Source of the DNA: CAIKNB01 sp964415965
GTDB taxonomy: Bacteria > Patescibacteriota > Patescibacteriia > 2-12-FULL-60-25
Length of the DNA: 64,000 nucleotides
Direction: 5' to 3'
NCBI GenBank assembly: GCA_964415965.1
Contig: CAYQCK010000001.1
Span: 310,001-374,000 of the forward strand
Shown: piece after piece, positions 28,480-37,118 of the stretch
Layout of the letters: each line of letters opens with the position of its first letter
Numbering within the stretch: the first letter of the stretch is position 1
The notes under the pieces: generated by a model
What the model was told of the DNA's origin: nothing
What the model saw: only the letters and a program-made list of their open reading frames with translations
Databases searched by the model: none
Program-made: the position numbers and the translations under genes

Positions 28480-28566
28480 TCCAAAAAATGTTTTTGGGCA
28501 CAGATGACGGAATGGGTCATATTAACTTGCGAAAAGGATATTTTAGCTCTAAACTCCGTATATTCT

Positions 28567-29625
28567 ATGCAAGACCAGCTGAACGCACTCAAACTCGGAT
28601 TCGAGCAGGAAATGGCCCAGGCCAAGTCCGCGGACGACGTCGCCCAGGTCGAAACCAAGTATCTCGGCCGCAAGGGCCTGTTGGCCGACCTGATGAAGCA
28701 ATTGCCCGGCTTGGCCGCCGAAGAACGGCCCAAGATGGGCATCTTGGCCAACGACATCAAACGCCAGCTCGAGATGATGCTCGCTTCGCGCCGCCGCCAG
28801 CTCGACGAGGAAAAGATGTCCAACCTCGCCGAAAGCGAGCGCGTCGACGTGACCGAACCTGGCGCCCGCCCGCCCGAAGGCCATTTGCATCCAATGACCA
28901 AAGCCATCAACGAGATAGCCGACATCTTCGAGCGCATCGGCTTCGTCCGCACCCGCTATCCTGAAGTCGAATGGGATTGGTACGCCTTCGAGTCGTTGAA
29001 CATGCCCAAGGACCATCCGGCGCGCGACGAATGGGAGACATTTTTCATGGACGCGCCGGTCTCCAAGAAAGGCAAGATGGTCCTCACTCCGCATACGACG
29101 AATTCCCATGTGCGTGAACTGGAAAAGAAGGAACTGCCAATCAGGATGATAGATATCTCGAAATGCTACCGCCGCCAGAGCGACGCGACCCATGTCCCCA
29201 TGTTCCACCAGTTCGAGGGTTTGTACGTCGACCAGGGCGTCTCGATTTCGCACCTGCGCGGCGTGCTCGATTATTTCGCCCGCGAGTTCTTCGGCCCGGA
29301 GCGCAAGACGCGCCTGCGGCCGTTCCACTTCCGCTTCACCGAGCCGAGTTTCGAGATCGACATCACCTGCGGCGTGTGCGGCGGTACCGGCGTCACGGCC
29401 GACAAGCAGAAGTGCCGCATGTGCAAGCGCGGCTGGCTCGAACTGGGCGGCGCCGGCATGGTCCATCCCAACGTGCTCAAGGCCGGGGGAGTGGACCCCA
29501 AGAAATATTCGGGCTTCGCTTTCGGTTGGGGCGTGGAGCGCACCTATTCGATGAAAGGCGGCCTCAAGCTCGACGACATCCGCATCCTGTACAAGAACGA
29601 TTTGCGGTTCTTGAAACAGTTCTGA
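28567..29625 (+). CDS. pheS: phenylalanyl-tRNA synthetase alpha subunit
   Basis: Charges tRNA-Phe as an alpha2beta2 enzyme with PheT. 352 aa from ATG 28567 (MQDQLNAL). N-terminal coiled coil, then the class II core: HPMTKAINEIADIFERIGF, TPHTTNSHVREL, motif 2 around ISKCYRRQSDATHVPMFHQ and motif 3 FAFGWGVERTYSM. A CGVCGG...CRMCKRG four-Cys insert near 280-300 is typical of one PheS branch and probably binds zinc. It is separated from pheT by a GIY-YIG gene and a small membrane gene, which breaks the usual pheST pair. Confidence 0.96.
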   Translation: MQDQLNALKLGFEQEMAQAKSADDVAQVETKYLGRKGLLADLMKQLPGLAAEERPKMGILANDIKRQLEMMLASRRRQLDEEKMSNLAESERVDVTEPGARPPEGHLHPMTKAINEIADIFERIGFVRTRYPEVEWDWYAFESLNMPKDHPARDEWETFFMDAPVSKKGKMVLTPHTTNSHVRELEKKELPIRMIDISKCYRRQSDATHVPMFHQFEGLYVDQGVSISHLRGVLDYFAREFFGPERKTRLRPFHFRFTEPSFEIDITCGVCGGTGVTADKQKCRMCKRGWLELGGAGMVHPNVLKAGGVDPKKYSGFAFGWGVERTYSMKGGLKLDDIRILYKNDLRFLKQF

Positions 29626-29630
29626 ATGTT

Positions 29631-29750
29631 TGTCATTGCGAGGAGTCCGACGACGAATAGCTACCTACGCCTGTCATTGCGAGCGGAGCGAAGCAAACTC
29701 CGGGCATCCAGAGATTGCCGCGCACTTTAAGGAAATGTGCTCGCAATGAC
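29631..29750 (+). repeat. composite palindromic repeat after pheS
   Basis: A partial copy (29631-29671, TGTCATTGCGAGGAGTCCGA...) runs into a fuller copy starting at 29672 and ending GCTCGCAATGAC at 29750. Shares the AGATTGCCGCGC core with 30076-30162 and the ends with the murL insertion. Confidence 0.85.
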
Positions 29751-29774
29751 GGAGGTCTCTCGAATCAAGCGCTT

Positions 29775-30068
29775 ATGTTTCACGATCAGTACTTCGTCTA
29801 CATCATGACCAATCCATCGAATACCGTCCTCTACACCGGTGTGACGAACAACCTCTTGCGGAGGGTCGAGGAACATAAAAGCGGCTCTAATAAGGACAGT
29901 TTCACGAAAAAATATAATGTTAATAAACTGGTATTCTACGAAGCAGGGGAGGATGCATATAGCGCCATTAGCCGGGAAAAGCAGCTCAAAGCAGGTTCTA
30001 GAAAGAAAAAATTGGACTTAATAAACTCAATGAACCCGGAATGGAATGACTTGTCAAAAGAATTATGA
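29775..30068 (+). CDS. GIY-YIG domain nuclease-like protein
   Basis: 97 aa from ATG 29775. YFVYIMTNPSNTVLYTGVTNNLLRRVEEHKSG is the GIY-YIG pattern of the small UPF0213/YhbQ-type proteins (about residues 5-37), followed by LVFYEAGEDAYSAISREKQLKAGSRKKKLDLI. The codons are more AT-rich than in pheS and pheT. It is bracketed by two copies of the same palindromic repeat and lies between the pheS and pheT genes, so it looks inserted. Cellular role of this subfamily is unclear. Confidence 0.88.
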   Translation: MFHDQYFVYIMTNPSNTVLYTGVTNNLLRRVEEHKSGSNKDSFTKKYNVNKLVFYEAGEDAYSAISREKQLKAGSRKKKLDLINSMNPEWNDLSKEL

Positions 30069-30075
30069 ATCCCAT

Positions 30076-30162
30076 CGTCATTGCGAGGAGTCCGACGACG
30101 AAGCAAACTCCGAGCATCCAGAGATTGCCGCGCGCATTAGGTTTATGCGCTCGCAATGACAG
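30076..30162 (+). repeat. palindromic repeat after the GIY-YIG gene
   Basis: CGTCATTGCGAGGAGTCCGA at the start and GCGCTCGCAATGACA at the end, with inner GCGCATTAGGTTTATGCGC. Same family as 29631-29750 and 20734-20826. Confidence 0.85.
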
Positions 30163-30177
30163 TCAATGATGATATTT

Positions 30178-30498
30178 ATGCAAAATCCACCCAGGAGAAA
30201 ATACGATTGGTTGAATGCTTGGACGATTGCGGTGTTGTCTGGGCCGTTGGTTTGGAATGCCCTTTTTATTGTTTCTGACGCTGATGTTATTTTTCGAAGA
30301 ATAGTTATATATCTCATCGAGGTGATACCGTTCTTGGTTGCATGCTTCTATTTATTCACCAAAAAGAAAGTTCCGGTTTACAGCACTCCTCGAAAGATAT
30401 TACAGATAATGCTCAATATATTTCTGACACTCTTAAGCGCTTGGACTGGCTTACTTGTTCTTATATTTTCATTCGGACATAGAATTGGTGGTGGTTAA
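30178..30498 (+). CDS. small membrane protein, unknown
   Basis: 106 aa from ATG 30178 (MQNPPRRKYDW); ATG 30166 is an alternative. Three hydrophobic segments (about 13-32, 41-60, 75-97). Clearly lower GC than its neighbours, like the GIY-YIG gene, so the two may have arrived together between pheS and pheT. No family recognised; no ribosome site seen. Confidence 0.55.
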   Translation: MQNPPRRKYDWLNAWTIAVLSGPLVWNALFIVSDADVIFRRIVIYLIEVIPFLVACFYLFTKKKVPVYSTPRKILQIMLNIFLTLLSAWTGLLVLIFSFGHRIGGG

Positions 30499-30510
30499 TA
30501 ATTTACATCT

Positions 30511-32979
30511 ATGAACTCCCTCGTCTCATACGACTGGCTCAAGGAATACGTGAAGCTCAAGGAAACGCCCGAGCAGTTCGCGGCGCGCGTTTCGCTCTCG
30601 GGACCGGCGGTCGAGAAGATTTTTCCGCAGGGCGCGGACCTCGAGAATGTCGTGGTCGGCCGCGTGGTCGAGCTGAAAGCGCATCCGAACGCCGACAAGC
30701 TCAAGATAGCGATGACCGACGTCGGCTTGGACAAGCCTCTCCATATCGTATGCGGCGGCTCCAATCTCCTTAAGGACCAATGGGTCGCGGTCGCGCTCCT
30801 CGGCGCCAAGGTAAAATGGCACGGCCAGGGCGACCCCATCGTCCTAGAGCCGGTGGAAATCCGCGGCGTTCCCAGCGAAGGCATGATCTGCGCCTCGACC
30901 GAAATCGGTTTGGGCGATGCTTTCCAGAATTCGGAGCGCATGATCCTGGATTTGGGCGCCGAACTCGGTTGGAATGACGCGGCCCGCGCCAAGCCGCCCA
31001 AGGCGGGGACGCCGCTCGCCGACGCGCTCGGCCTATCGAACGACGTTGTCATGGATATCGAGGTGACGTCCAACCGTCCGGATTGCATGGGCATGGTCGG
31101 CATGGCGCGCGAAGCCGCCGCCATCCTGGACCGTCCGTTCCTGTGGAAAGAGCCGGTCCTGCCGAAAGCCGTCGCCAAGGTCGCCAAGTCCAAAGGCGCG
31201 GCCGTGCCGGTCAAGATATCGGCCAAGAAACACTGCCCGCGGTACATGGCGGCGAAAATCTCCGGCGTCAAAGTCGAACCGTCGCCCTGGTGGCTCAAGC
31301 GCCGCCTCATGTCCGCCGGTCTGCGGCCCATCAACAACATCGTGGACATCTCGAATTACGTGATGCTCGAGCTCGGCCAGCCGACGCATATCTTCGACGC
31401 TGCCACGGTCAAAGGCGCCATCGACGTCCGCCTCTCGCGGATGGGGGAGAGGATCCAAGCCCTGGACGGCAAGACGTACGAGCTCGACGACACGGTCCTG
31501 CTCATCGCGGACGACGAAAAGCCCATCGCCCTGGCCGGCGTCATGGGCGGGGAGCAGACTGGCACCACGGTCAACACGAGCGACGTCATCATCGAATGCG
31601 CGACCTTCGATCCGGTCTGCATCCGCCGCGGCGCGCGCAAGGTCAACCTGCAGTCCGACGCCCAGCTCCGCTTCGAGAAGGGTTTGTCCACGGCGGCTTT
31701 GCCCGAAGCCATGAATCGGACCATCGGCCTCGTCCTGGAGCTGGCCGGCGGCACTTTGGCTGGTCCCATCACCGACGTCGGCGCCACCAAATACAAACCG
31801 CTCCGCTTCTCGACCACGGTCGACGAGGTGGATTCGCTCATCGGCATCAAAGTGCCGAAGGCCGAGATGCTCGCCCGTCTGCGGCGCCTGGGGTTCAAGG
31901 TTTCGTCCACGGGCAAGACCATCAAGGCCGAAGTCCCGTGGTGGCGCGACCATGATATCGAGCTGGGCCGCGACCTCGTCGAGGAGATCGCCCGCATCGA
32001 GGGCTACGCCAACATCCCGGGCCAGATTCCGTTCGGCCTCAAGCCGCGCCCCATGTCCGCCGACCTGGTCTGGGAAAAACAGGCGCGTGAAATCCTCAAA
32101 GGCGCGGGCTTGTCCGAGGTCTATACCTATTCCTTCGTCTCCAAAGACCTTTTGGCCAAAGCCGACTACGATCCGGCGCACATGCTCCATGTCCAGAACC
32201 CGCTGACGTCGGACTTCGAGGTCATGCGCACCACGCTCCTGCCATCCATCCTGCAGGTCGCTGCCGAAAATGCCGAACGTTTCCCGGAACAGCGCCTGTT
32301 CGAGATTTCCAACGTCTATTACCCGAAGACGAAGCACGAGGAGCGCGGGGCAGGGGAGGCGGCCTGGTCAGACTTGCCCAATGAACAGCTCGAAGCCTCC
32401 ATGCTCTTCCTCGGCATGCCCGAACCGTGGCGCGCAGCCAAGGGCGCGGTCGAGCATCTGTTCGGCGAGATGGGCATCAAGGGCGTCGAATGGCGCCGGC
32501 TCGACAACGATTCGTTCTGGCACCCGGGCCGCACGGTCCAGGCGTACCTCGGAGAGAAGCTCCTGGCCACGGTCGGCGAACTCTCGCCCAAGATCGCCAA
32601 GAACTTCAAGTTCGAGACGCCGGTCGCGCTCGTCGACCTGCCCTTCGGCCAGACCGTGGCCCATGCCACCGCGGCCAAAGCCTACGTCCCGCTCCCGGCC
32701 TTCCCAGAAGCCAAGCGCGACCTGGCCGTGGTCGTGGATTACCGCGTCGAATTCGCGGACCTGGAAAAAACCATCCGTGAAACCGCGAACATGCTCACCG
32801 CCGTCGACTGGTTCGACACCTACCGCGGCGACAAACTCCCGGCCGACAAGAAATCCGTGGCCATGCACCTGACCTTCGCCGCCCCGGACCGCACGCTCGA
32901 GAGCAAGGAGGTCGACGGCCTGATGGAATCAATCCTCCTGGCGCTTAAGGAGAAATTCAAGGCTGAGTCGCGGGGATGA
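30511..32979 (+). CDS. pheT: phenylalanyl-tRNA synthetase beta subunit
   Basis: 822 aa. N-terminal half: EMAP-like tRNA-binding fold (VVELKAHPNADKLKIAMTDVG), then B3/B4 editing region (ISAKKHCPRYMAAKISGVKVEPSPWW is at about 230-255), B5 domain around KYKPLRFSTTVDEVDSLIGI, the catalytic-like core, and a C-terminal FDX-ACB anticodon-binding domain beginning PLPAFPEAKRDLAVVVD. Normal length. A terminator follows at 33016-33042. Confidence 0.96.
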   Translation: MNSLVSYDWLKEYVKLKETPEQFAARVSLSGPAVEKIFPQGADLENVVVGRVVELKAHPNADKLKIAMTDVGLDKPLHIVCGGSNLLKDQWVAVALLGAKVKWHGQGDPIVLEPVEIRGVPSEGMICASTEIGLGDAFQNSERMILDLGAELGWNDAARAKPPKAGTPLADALGLSNDVVMDIEVTSNRPDCMGMVGMAREAAAILDRPFLWKEPVLPKAVAKVAKSKGAAVPVKISAKKHCPRYMAAKISGVKVEPSPWWLKRRLMSAGLRPINNIVDISNYVMLELGQPTHIFDAATVKGAIDVRLSRMGERIQALDGKTYELDDTVLLIADDEKPIALAGVMGGEQTGTTVNTSDVIIECATFDPVCIRRGARKVNLQSDAQLRFEKGLSTAALPEAMNRTIGLVLELAGGTLAGPITDVGATKYKPLRFSTTVDEVDSLIGIKVPKAEMLARLRRLGFKVSSTGKTIKAEVPWWRDHDIELGRDLVEEIARIEGYANIPGQIPFGLKPRPMSADLVWEKQAREILKGAGLSEVYTYSFVSKDLLAKADYDPAHMLHVQNPLTSDFEVMRTTLLPSILQVAAENAERFPEQRLFEISNVYYPKTKHEERGAGEAAWSDLPNEQLEASMLFLGMPEPWRAAKGAVEHLFGEMGIKGVEWRRLDNDSFWHPGRTVQAYLGEKLLATVGELSPKIAKNFKFETPVALVDLPFGQTVAHATAAKAYVPLPAFPEAKRDLAVVVDYRVEFADLEKTIRETANMLTAVDWFDTYRGDKLPADKKSVAMHLTFAAPDRTLESKEVDGLMESILLALKEKFKAESRG

Positions 32980-33015
32980 TCCTGGGGTCGATATCGGTAA
33001 AGCCAAGAAACGCGA

Positions 33016-33042
33016 ACAAGACGGGCCTCGGGCCCGTCTTGT
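33016..33042 (+). terminator. hairpin terminator after pheT overlapping a promoter
   Basis: ACAAGACGGGC / GCCCGTCTTGT, 11 bp, loop CTCGG. The bases just after it, GTGTTATACTGTACG, hold a good -10 (TATACT, 33045-33050), so it may end pheT and start the next unit. No T-run beyond the stem. Confidence 0.7.
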
Positions 33043-33058
33043 GTTATACTGTACGCGT

Positions 33059-33391
33059 ATGACCCTTGTATCTACCCAAGATCTTTTTTTCCTCGTCTTG
33101 GCTATCGCCACGGGCTGGATCGCCGTTTTCCTGTGCTGGGCCTTGTACGAGGTCGCGCGCATGCTGCACCAGGCCAACGCCGTGGTCAGCGAGACGCGCG
33201 AAAAACTTAACCGCGTCGAGAAGGCCATCCTGTCCATCAAGGAGCGCCTCGAGACGTCGGTCAATTATTTCGGGATGCTGGCCGAGGGCGGCAAGTCCCT
33301 CATGAGCATGTTCTCGAAGCGCGAGGAGCGGCGCGAGAAGAAACGCTCCAAGCGCGGCAAGCTGGCCGACGAGGACGAAGACGAGGAGTGA
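33059..33391 (+). CDS. small anchored coiled-coil protein
   Basis: 110 aa from ATG 33059. One helix (about 8-30), then a coiled coil (HQANAVVSETREKLNRVEKA and onward to about 75), and a strongly basic then acidic tail (KREERREKKRSKRG, EDEDEE). 1 nt before the next gene. Topology suggests a cytoplasmic coil on the inner face. No family recognised. Confidence 0.7.
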   Translation: MTLVSTQDLFFLVLAIATGWIAVFLCWALYEVARMLHQANAVVSETREKLNRVEKAILSIKERLETSVNYFGMLAEGGKSLMSMFSKREERREKKRSKRGKLADEDEDEE

Positions 33392-33392
33392 T

Positions 33393-33839
33393 ATGGAGAT
33401 ACCGAAAATCGTCGAGCCCAAGGCCAAGCCGCACGAGCTGCTCCAGCCGGTGCTCTTCACGATAGTCTTCGGCTTGTGCATCTACCTGATTCTGTACCTC
33501 ATCTCCGTCAGCCTGATCCTGCCGCTTTTGCCGATCGAGGAGGAGGGGATGACGTCTTTCCAAATCGTCTTTTGGACCGTGACGATCTCCCTGCTGTTCA
33601 CGTTGGAGGCTTGGACCGGAGATTTTTTCCTCAAAGCCCTGAAGCATCACGCCATGCTCGGCGGTGTCACCTCGGCTTTGGTGGTCATGCTTGTGCTGTT
33701 GTCCCTCGCGCCATTCATCTTCACCGATGAATTCGTGCGCAGCTCGGTCATGAGCCTGAGCCTGATGATCATGGCTCCGTTCCTCGGCCTGGCGACCGGC
33801 GGATTTTTCGTGACCCGCCGCGCCCGCGCCGCTAATTGA
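33393..33839 (+). CDS. four-helix membrane protein, unknown
   Basis: 148 aa. Hydrophobic segments at about 19-45, 57-75, 87-107 and 117-140, a Pro-rich cytoplasmic start and a short basic end (TRRARAAN). One nt after the coiled-coil gene and 12 nt before the next, so one operon of three. No conserved motif seen. Confidence 0.65.
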   Translation: MEIPKIVEPKAKPHELLQPVLFTIVFGLCIYLILYLISVSLILPLLPIEEEGMTSFQIVFWTVTISLLFTLEAWTGDFFLKALKHHAMLGGVTSALVVMLVLLSLAPFIFTDEFVRSSVMSLSLMIMAPFLGLATGGFFVTRRARAAN

Positions 33840-33851
33840 ACCTTGTCTATT

Positions 33852-34487
33852 ATGCCAACCAAGAAATTGACCCCCAAGAAAGCGGCTAACCGCCAATCGG
33901 ACCTTTTGATAATGTCCATCCTCGGCCTCGTCGTCGTCGGCGCCGCGGTCATCGTCTGGCAAAGCTACCAACTCAACGTCATGGAGTCGGCCTATTCCGC
34001 CGAAATCTCCAGCGGCGGCCCTTCGCGCTATGCCCGCTTGGCTTCCGCCAAGTCGGAGTTGGCCGACGAGAACATGGGTTTGAAGAAGCGCCTCGAACGC
34101 TGGAACGAAGCTGCTAAGGCCACTTCGTTGCATGGTGATTTGTTGGTCGATGTCCTGGTCAAATCAGGGATTTCCGTGGACGACCCGCAGATTTGGAATT
34201 CTGACCTCTTGCGCATTGATCGGGTATTGGATGACGCCAAAACTCCTTATTCGATCATGGTCATCAGCGACGGCCTAGACAGAGGATTGTTCGTAGCCAA
34301 ACGAGTCGGCGAAGGGTCGTATGAGTTCGTGCCAGGAACTTTTTTCATCGTCCCGAATCCCGCCCATCAGGTCGTCCAGAACGTCAAATGGGCCGCCTCG
34401 AAACAGGTCGGATACGAAATCCTGACCAAGGTCGAGGGGGAGAATCCGGACATCATCGACAAGAAGACGCTCGACATCAAAGACTGA
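33852..34487 (+). CDS. membrane-anchored extracytoplasmic protein, unknown
   Basis: 211 aa from ATG 33852 (MPTKKLTPKK). Basic N-terminus, one helix (about 20-42), then a soluble domain that starts with a short coiled coil (ARLASAKSELADENMGLKKR) and continues with mixed strands. Last gene of the three-gene unit before the terminator at 34492. No family recognised. Confidence 0.65.
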   Translation: MPTKKLTPKKAANRQSDLLIMSILGLVVVGAAVIVWQSYQLNVMESAYSAEISSGGPSRYARLASAKSELADENMGLKKRLERWNEAAKATSLHGDLLVDVLVKSGISVDDPQIWNSDLLRIDRVLDDAKTPYSIMVISDGLDRGLFVAKRVGEGSYEFVPGTFFIVPNPAHQVVQNVKWAASKQVGYEILTKVEGENPDIIDKKTLDIKD

Positions 34488-34491
34488 CCGA

Positions 34492-34517
34492 AAATCCCGC
34501 CGCCCGGCGGGATTTCT
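34492..34517 (+). terminator. rho-independent terminator
   Basis: AAATCCCGCC / GGCGGGATTT stem, loop GCCC, then TCTTG. Ends the 33059-34487 unit. Confidence 0.75.
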
Positions 34518-34661
34518 TGAATTCTCCGCGCCCGCCGTCTAAGATGGGCGCAAACCTAAATCTTTCCGCAGGGCTAGTCCCGTCAGCGGAACAGACCACA
34601 TATGCTAGAACCGACAAATCTTTGGATAAACTGCGGGCCTAGTTTAAGCCACGATTTAGGC

Positions 34662-34667
34662 TATAAT
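34662..34667 (+). promoter_or_regulatory. -10 element (TATAAT) upstream of hsdM
   Basis: Perfect TATAAT, 18 nt before the hsdM ATG at 34685, in a gap of about 170 bp with no other feature that I can see. No clear -35. Confidence 0.55.
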
Positions 34668-34684
34668 GAGTGCATTCTTTGCAT

Positions 34685-36235
34685 ATGCCAAAAATAAAAC
34701 AAACTACAGCCGCCAATATCGGGTTTGAAGCCGAGCTTTGGGCTGCGGCTGACAAGATGCGGAACAACATGGACCCTGCCGAGTACAAGCATGTCGTGCT
34801 CGGTCTGATCTTCCTGAAATACATCTCGGATTCCTTCGAGGAGGTGTATCGCCAGATTCTAGAAGACAAAGACCATTACGAAGGCCAGGAGGAGGATAAA
34901 GACGCTTATGCAGCTGAAAGCGTGTTCTGGGTGCCGAAGGAAGCGCGCTGGGAATTCCTCCAGGCCAATGCCAAGAAACCGGAAATCGGCAAATTGATCG
35001 ACGATGCCATGGTGGCCATCGAGAAGGACAACCCGACCCTCAAAGGCGTGCTGTCCAAGATCTACGCCCGACCCGATTTGGACAAAACGCGGCTCGGTGA
35101 GCTTATCGATTTGATCGGTAAGATTGGTTTGGGCGACAAAGAGAGTCGGAGCAAGGACGTGCTCGGTCGTGTCTATGAATATTTTCTGGGGCGCTTCGCT
35201 TCGGCCGAAGGCAAAGGTGGCGGCGAGTTTTTCACCCCGCAGTGTGTGGTCAAGCTTCTGGTCGAGATGCTCGAACCGTTCAAGGGCCGGGTCTACGACC
35301 CGTGCTGCGGCAGCGGCGGCATGTTCGTGCAGAGCGAGCGGTTCGTGGAAGCGCATGGCGGCAGCAAACACGACCTTTCCATTTACGGGCAGGAGTCAAA
35401 CCCAACCACCTGGCGCTTGTGCAAGATGAATTTGGCTATCCGGGGCATTGAAGGCAACATCGGTCCGCATCACGCCGATACTTTCCATAACGACTTGCAT
35501 AAAGATCTCAAAGCCGACTATATCCTGGCTAATCCGCCGTTCAACGTCAGCGATTGGGGAGGGGAGCGGCTAAAAGACGATGTGCGCTGGAAATACGGCG
35601 TGCCACCGGCCGGCAACGCCAACTACGGCTGGATCCAGCACATGATCCACCACTTGGCGCCGACCGGAGCCGCGGGATACGTTCTGGCCAACGGATCGTT
35701 GTCATCGAATACGTCGGGCGAAGGGGAAATCCGCAAGAATCTGATAACCAACGGTTTAGTCGATTGCATTGTGGCCATGCCGACTCAGCTTTTCTATACG
35801 ACCCAAATCCCGGTTTGTCTCTGGTTCGTGTCGCGCGACCGCCATGACCATAAGTTCCGCGATCGCCACGACGAAATTCTGTTCATCGACGCCCGCAAGA
35901 TGGGGACTATGGTTTCGCGCAAGAATAAGGAGCTGACCGACGAGGACATCAAGAAAATTGCCGAGACTTATCATTGTTGGCGAACAAAAGACTGCAAATA
36001 CGCGGACGTTAAAGGTTTCTGCAAAGCCGCCAAGCTGGCCGACGTCGAAAAAGCCGGGTTCGTTCTCACGCCGGGGCGTTACGTCGGCACGGATGTGGTC
36101 GAGGAGGATGAAGAATTTTTTGAGGAAAAGATGAAGAGGTTGACCGGCGATCTGGCGGAGCAGTTCAAGAAATCGAAGGAACTAGAAAAATCCATCAGAG
36201 AGAATTTGTCCAAAATCGGTTTTCCCGTCGACTGA
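34685..36235 (+). CDS. hsdM: type I restriction-modification DNA methylase subunit HsdM
   Basis: 516 aa from ATG 34685 (MPKIKQTTAA); the GTG at 34670 would overlap the promoter. N-terminal HsdM helical domain (AELWAAADKMRNNMDPAEYK), SAM-binding VYDPCCGSGGMFVQS, and the N6-adenine motif ANPPFN. It methylates adenine at the site chosen by HsdS. GC is near the genome level, unlike the following two small genes. First gene of a five-gene unit ending with hsdR. Confidence 0.95.
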   Translation: MPKIKQTTAANIGFEAELWAAADKMRNNMDPAEYKHVVLGLIFLKYISDSFEEVYRQILEDKDHYEGQEEDKDAYAAESVFWVPKEARWEFLQANAKKPEIGKLIDDAMVAIEKDNPTLKGVLSKIYARPDLDKTRLGELIDLIGKIGLGDKESRSKDVLGRVYEYFLGRFASAEGKGGGEFFTPQCVVKLLVEMLEPFKGRVYDPCCGSGGMFVQSERFVEAHGGSKHDLSIYGQESNPTTWRLCKMNLAIRGIEGNIGPHHADTFHNDLHKDLKADYILANPPFNVSDWGGERLKDDVRWKYGVPPAGNANYGWIQHMIHHLAPTGAAGYVLANGSLSSNTSGEGEIRKNLITNGLVDCIVAMPTQLFYTTQIPVCLWFVSRDRHDHKFRDRHDEILFIDARKMGTMVSRKNKELTDEDIKKIAETYHCWRTKDCKYADVKGFCKAAKLADVEKAGFVLTPGRYVGTDVVEEDEEFFEEKMKRLTGDLAEQFKKSKELEKSIRENLSKIGFPVD

Positions 36236-36240
36236 AAATT

Positions 36241-37008
36241 ATGTTTAAGCCCAAGACTCAAAAGATCGAGCTGCTGGCCAAGCTGTATCCCGAAAGGATT
36301 AAGGAGTTGGAGGGTCTTTTATGCAGTTCGACCAGGGTTTACATCGATTATGCGAATGTCAGGCCTTGGGCAGATAGGCTAGGCTGGCATGTGGAGCCGG
36401 TGAGGGTTAAGCAGTTTTTTGATTCTTTTACTGAAGTTGGTGGCATAAGGATCTACAATGGGACATTGGAAGGTGATCCGCGGTCAGAAAAGGAGAAAAA
36501 GCAGTTGGCTGAAGCCTTCGGCGATGGTTTTGTGACCAAGCCGGTTAAGATAATGCGTAAGTCCATAGATATTTCCAGCATCTCGTTGAGCTCGACGGAC
36601 GTTCTCAAAAACTTCGTCCGACAATCTCTTTTGCGGCAACTAAAAGTTGAGACGATCGAATACCTTAATTCTCAATTAGCTGAGCTGAATAAGCAAGGAA
36701 TATATTATATTGAGGATCGTAAATGCAATTTTGACGTTGAGATTGGAAGAGATATGGTGCTGGATTACGAACGTAAAGCCTGCGATTGCTTTATCCTGTG
36801 GAGTGGCGATAGTGATTTCGCGAGTCCAATCGACCAGTTGTTGCGGGACGGCAAGAGGGTGAGCGTGTTCTCTACCTCTAGAAAGGTGTCGAGTGAGTTG
36901 AGCGGCTTGGTGCCGGGTGGATTGTTTATTTTTGATGTGAAGAAAATCAAGAATTTTATCTGCTGGAGTAGGGAAATGGATGGGGGTAGCCCAGCGACAC
37001 CTGTATAA
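36241..37008 (+). CDS. NYN-domain (PIN-like) nuclease-like protein
   Basis: 255 aa, 5 nt after hsdM. VYIDYANVRPWADRLGWHVE near residue 32 and DYERKACDCFILWSGDSDFASPIDQLLRDGK near 180-210 carry the acidic residues of the NYN/LabA-DUF88 fold (D near 35, D of DCF, D of SGDSDF). NYN domains are metal-dependent RNases. AT-rich compared with hsdM. A nuclease between hsdM and hsdS suggests an accessory or back-up defence role; an imperfect hairpin (GAGGACCC/GGGCCCTC) follows its stop. Confidence 0.8.
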   Translation: MFKPKTQKIELLAKLYPERIKELEGLLCSSTRVYIDYANVRPWADRLGWHVEPVRVKQFFDSFTEVGGIRIYNGTLEGDPRSEKEKKQLAEAFGDGFVTKPVKIMRKSIDISSISLSSTDVLKNFVRQSLLRQLKVETIEYLNSQLAELNKQGIYYIEDRKCNFDVEIGRDMVLDYERKACDCFILWSGDSDFASPIDQLLRDGKRVSVFSTSRKVSSELSGLVPGGLFIFDVKKIKNFICWSREMDGGSPATPV

Positions 37009-37118
37009 GCAAAGAGGACCCCTTGCAGGGCCCTCAAGCTTTCAAACTCGTGATCTTGCGATCAAACACAATATACCTAAAAAACGAGTAACTGTCAAGG
37101 TTGTCCACAGGTCAAGAT

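Noticed and set aside
29631..30162. CRISPR-like repeats around the GIY-YIG gene
   Set aside because: Copies are palindromic, irregular in spacing and also found inside murL; there are no spacers or cas genes.
34518..34661. tRNA gene in the gap before hsdM
   Set aside because: No cloverleaf or T-loop GGTTCGAAT-type sequence could be found.
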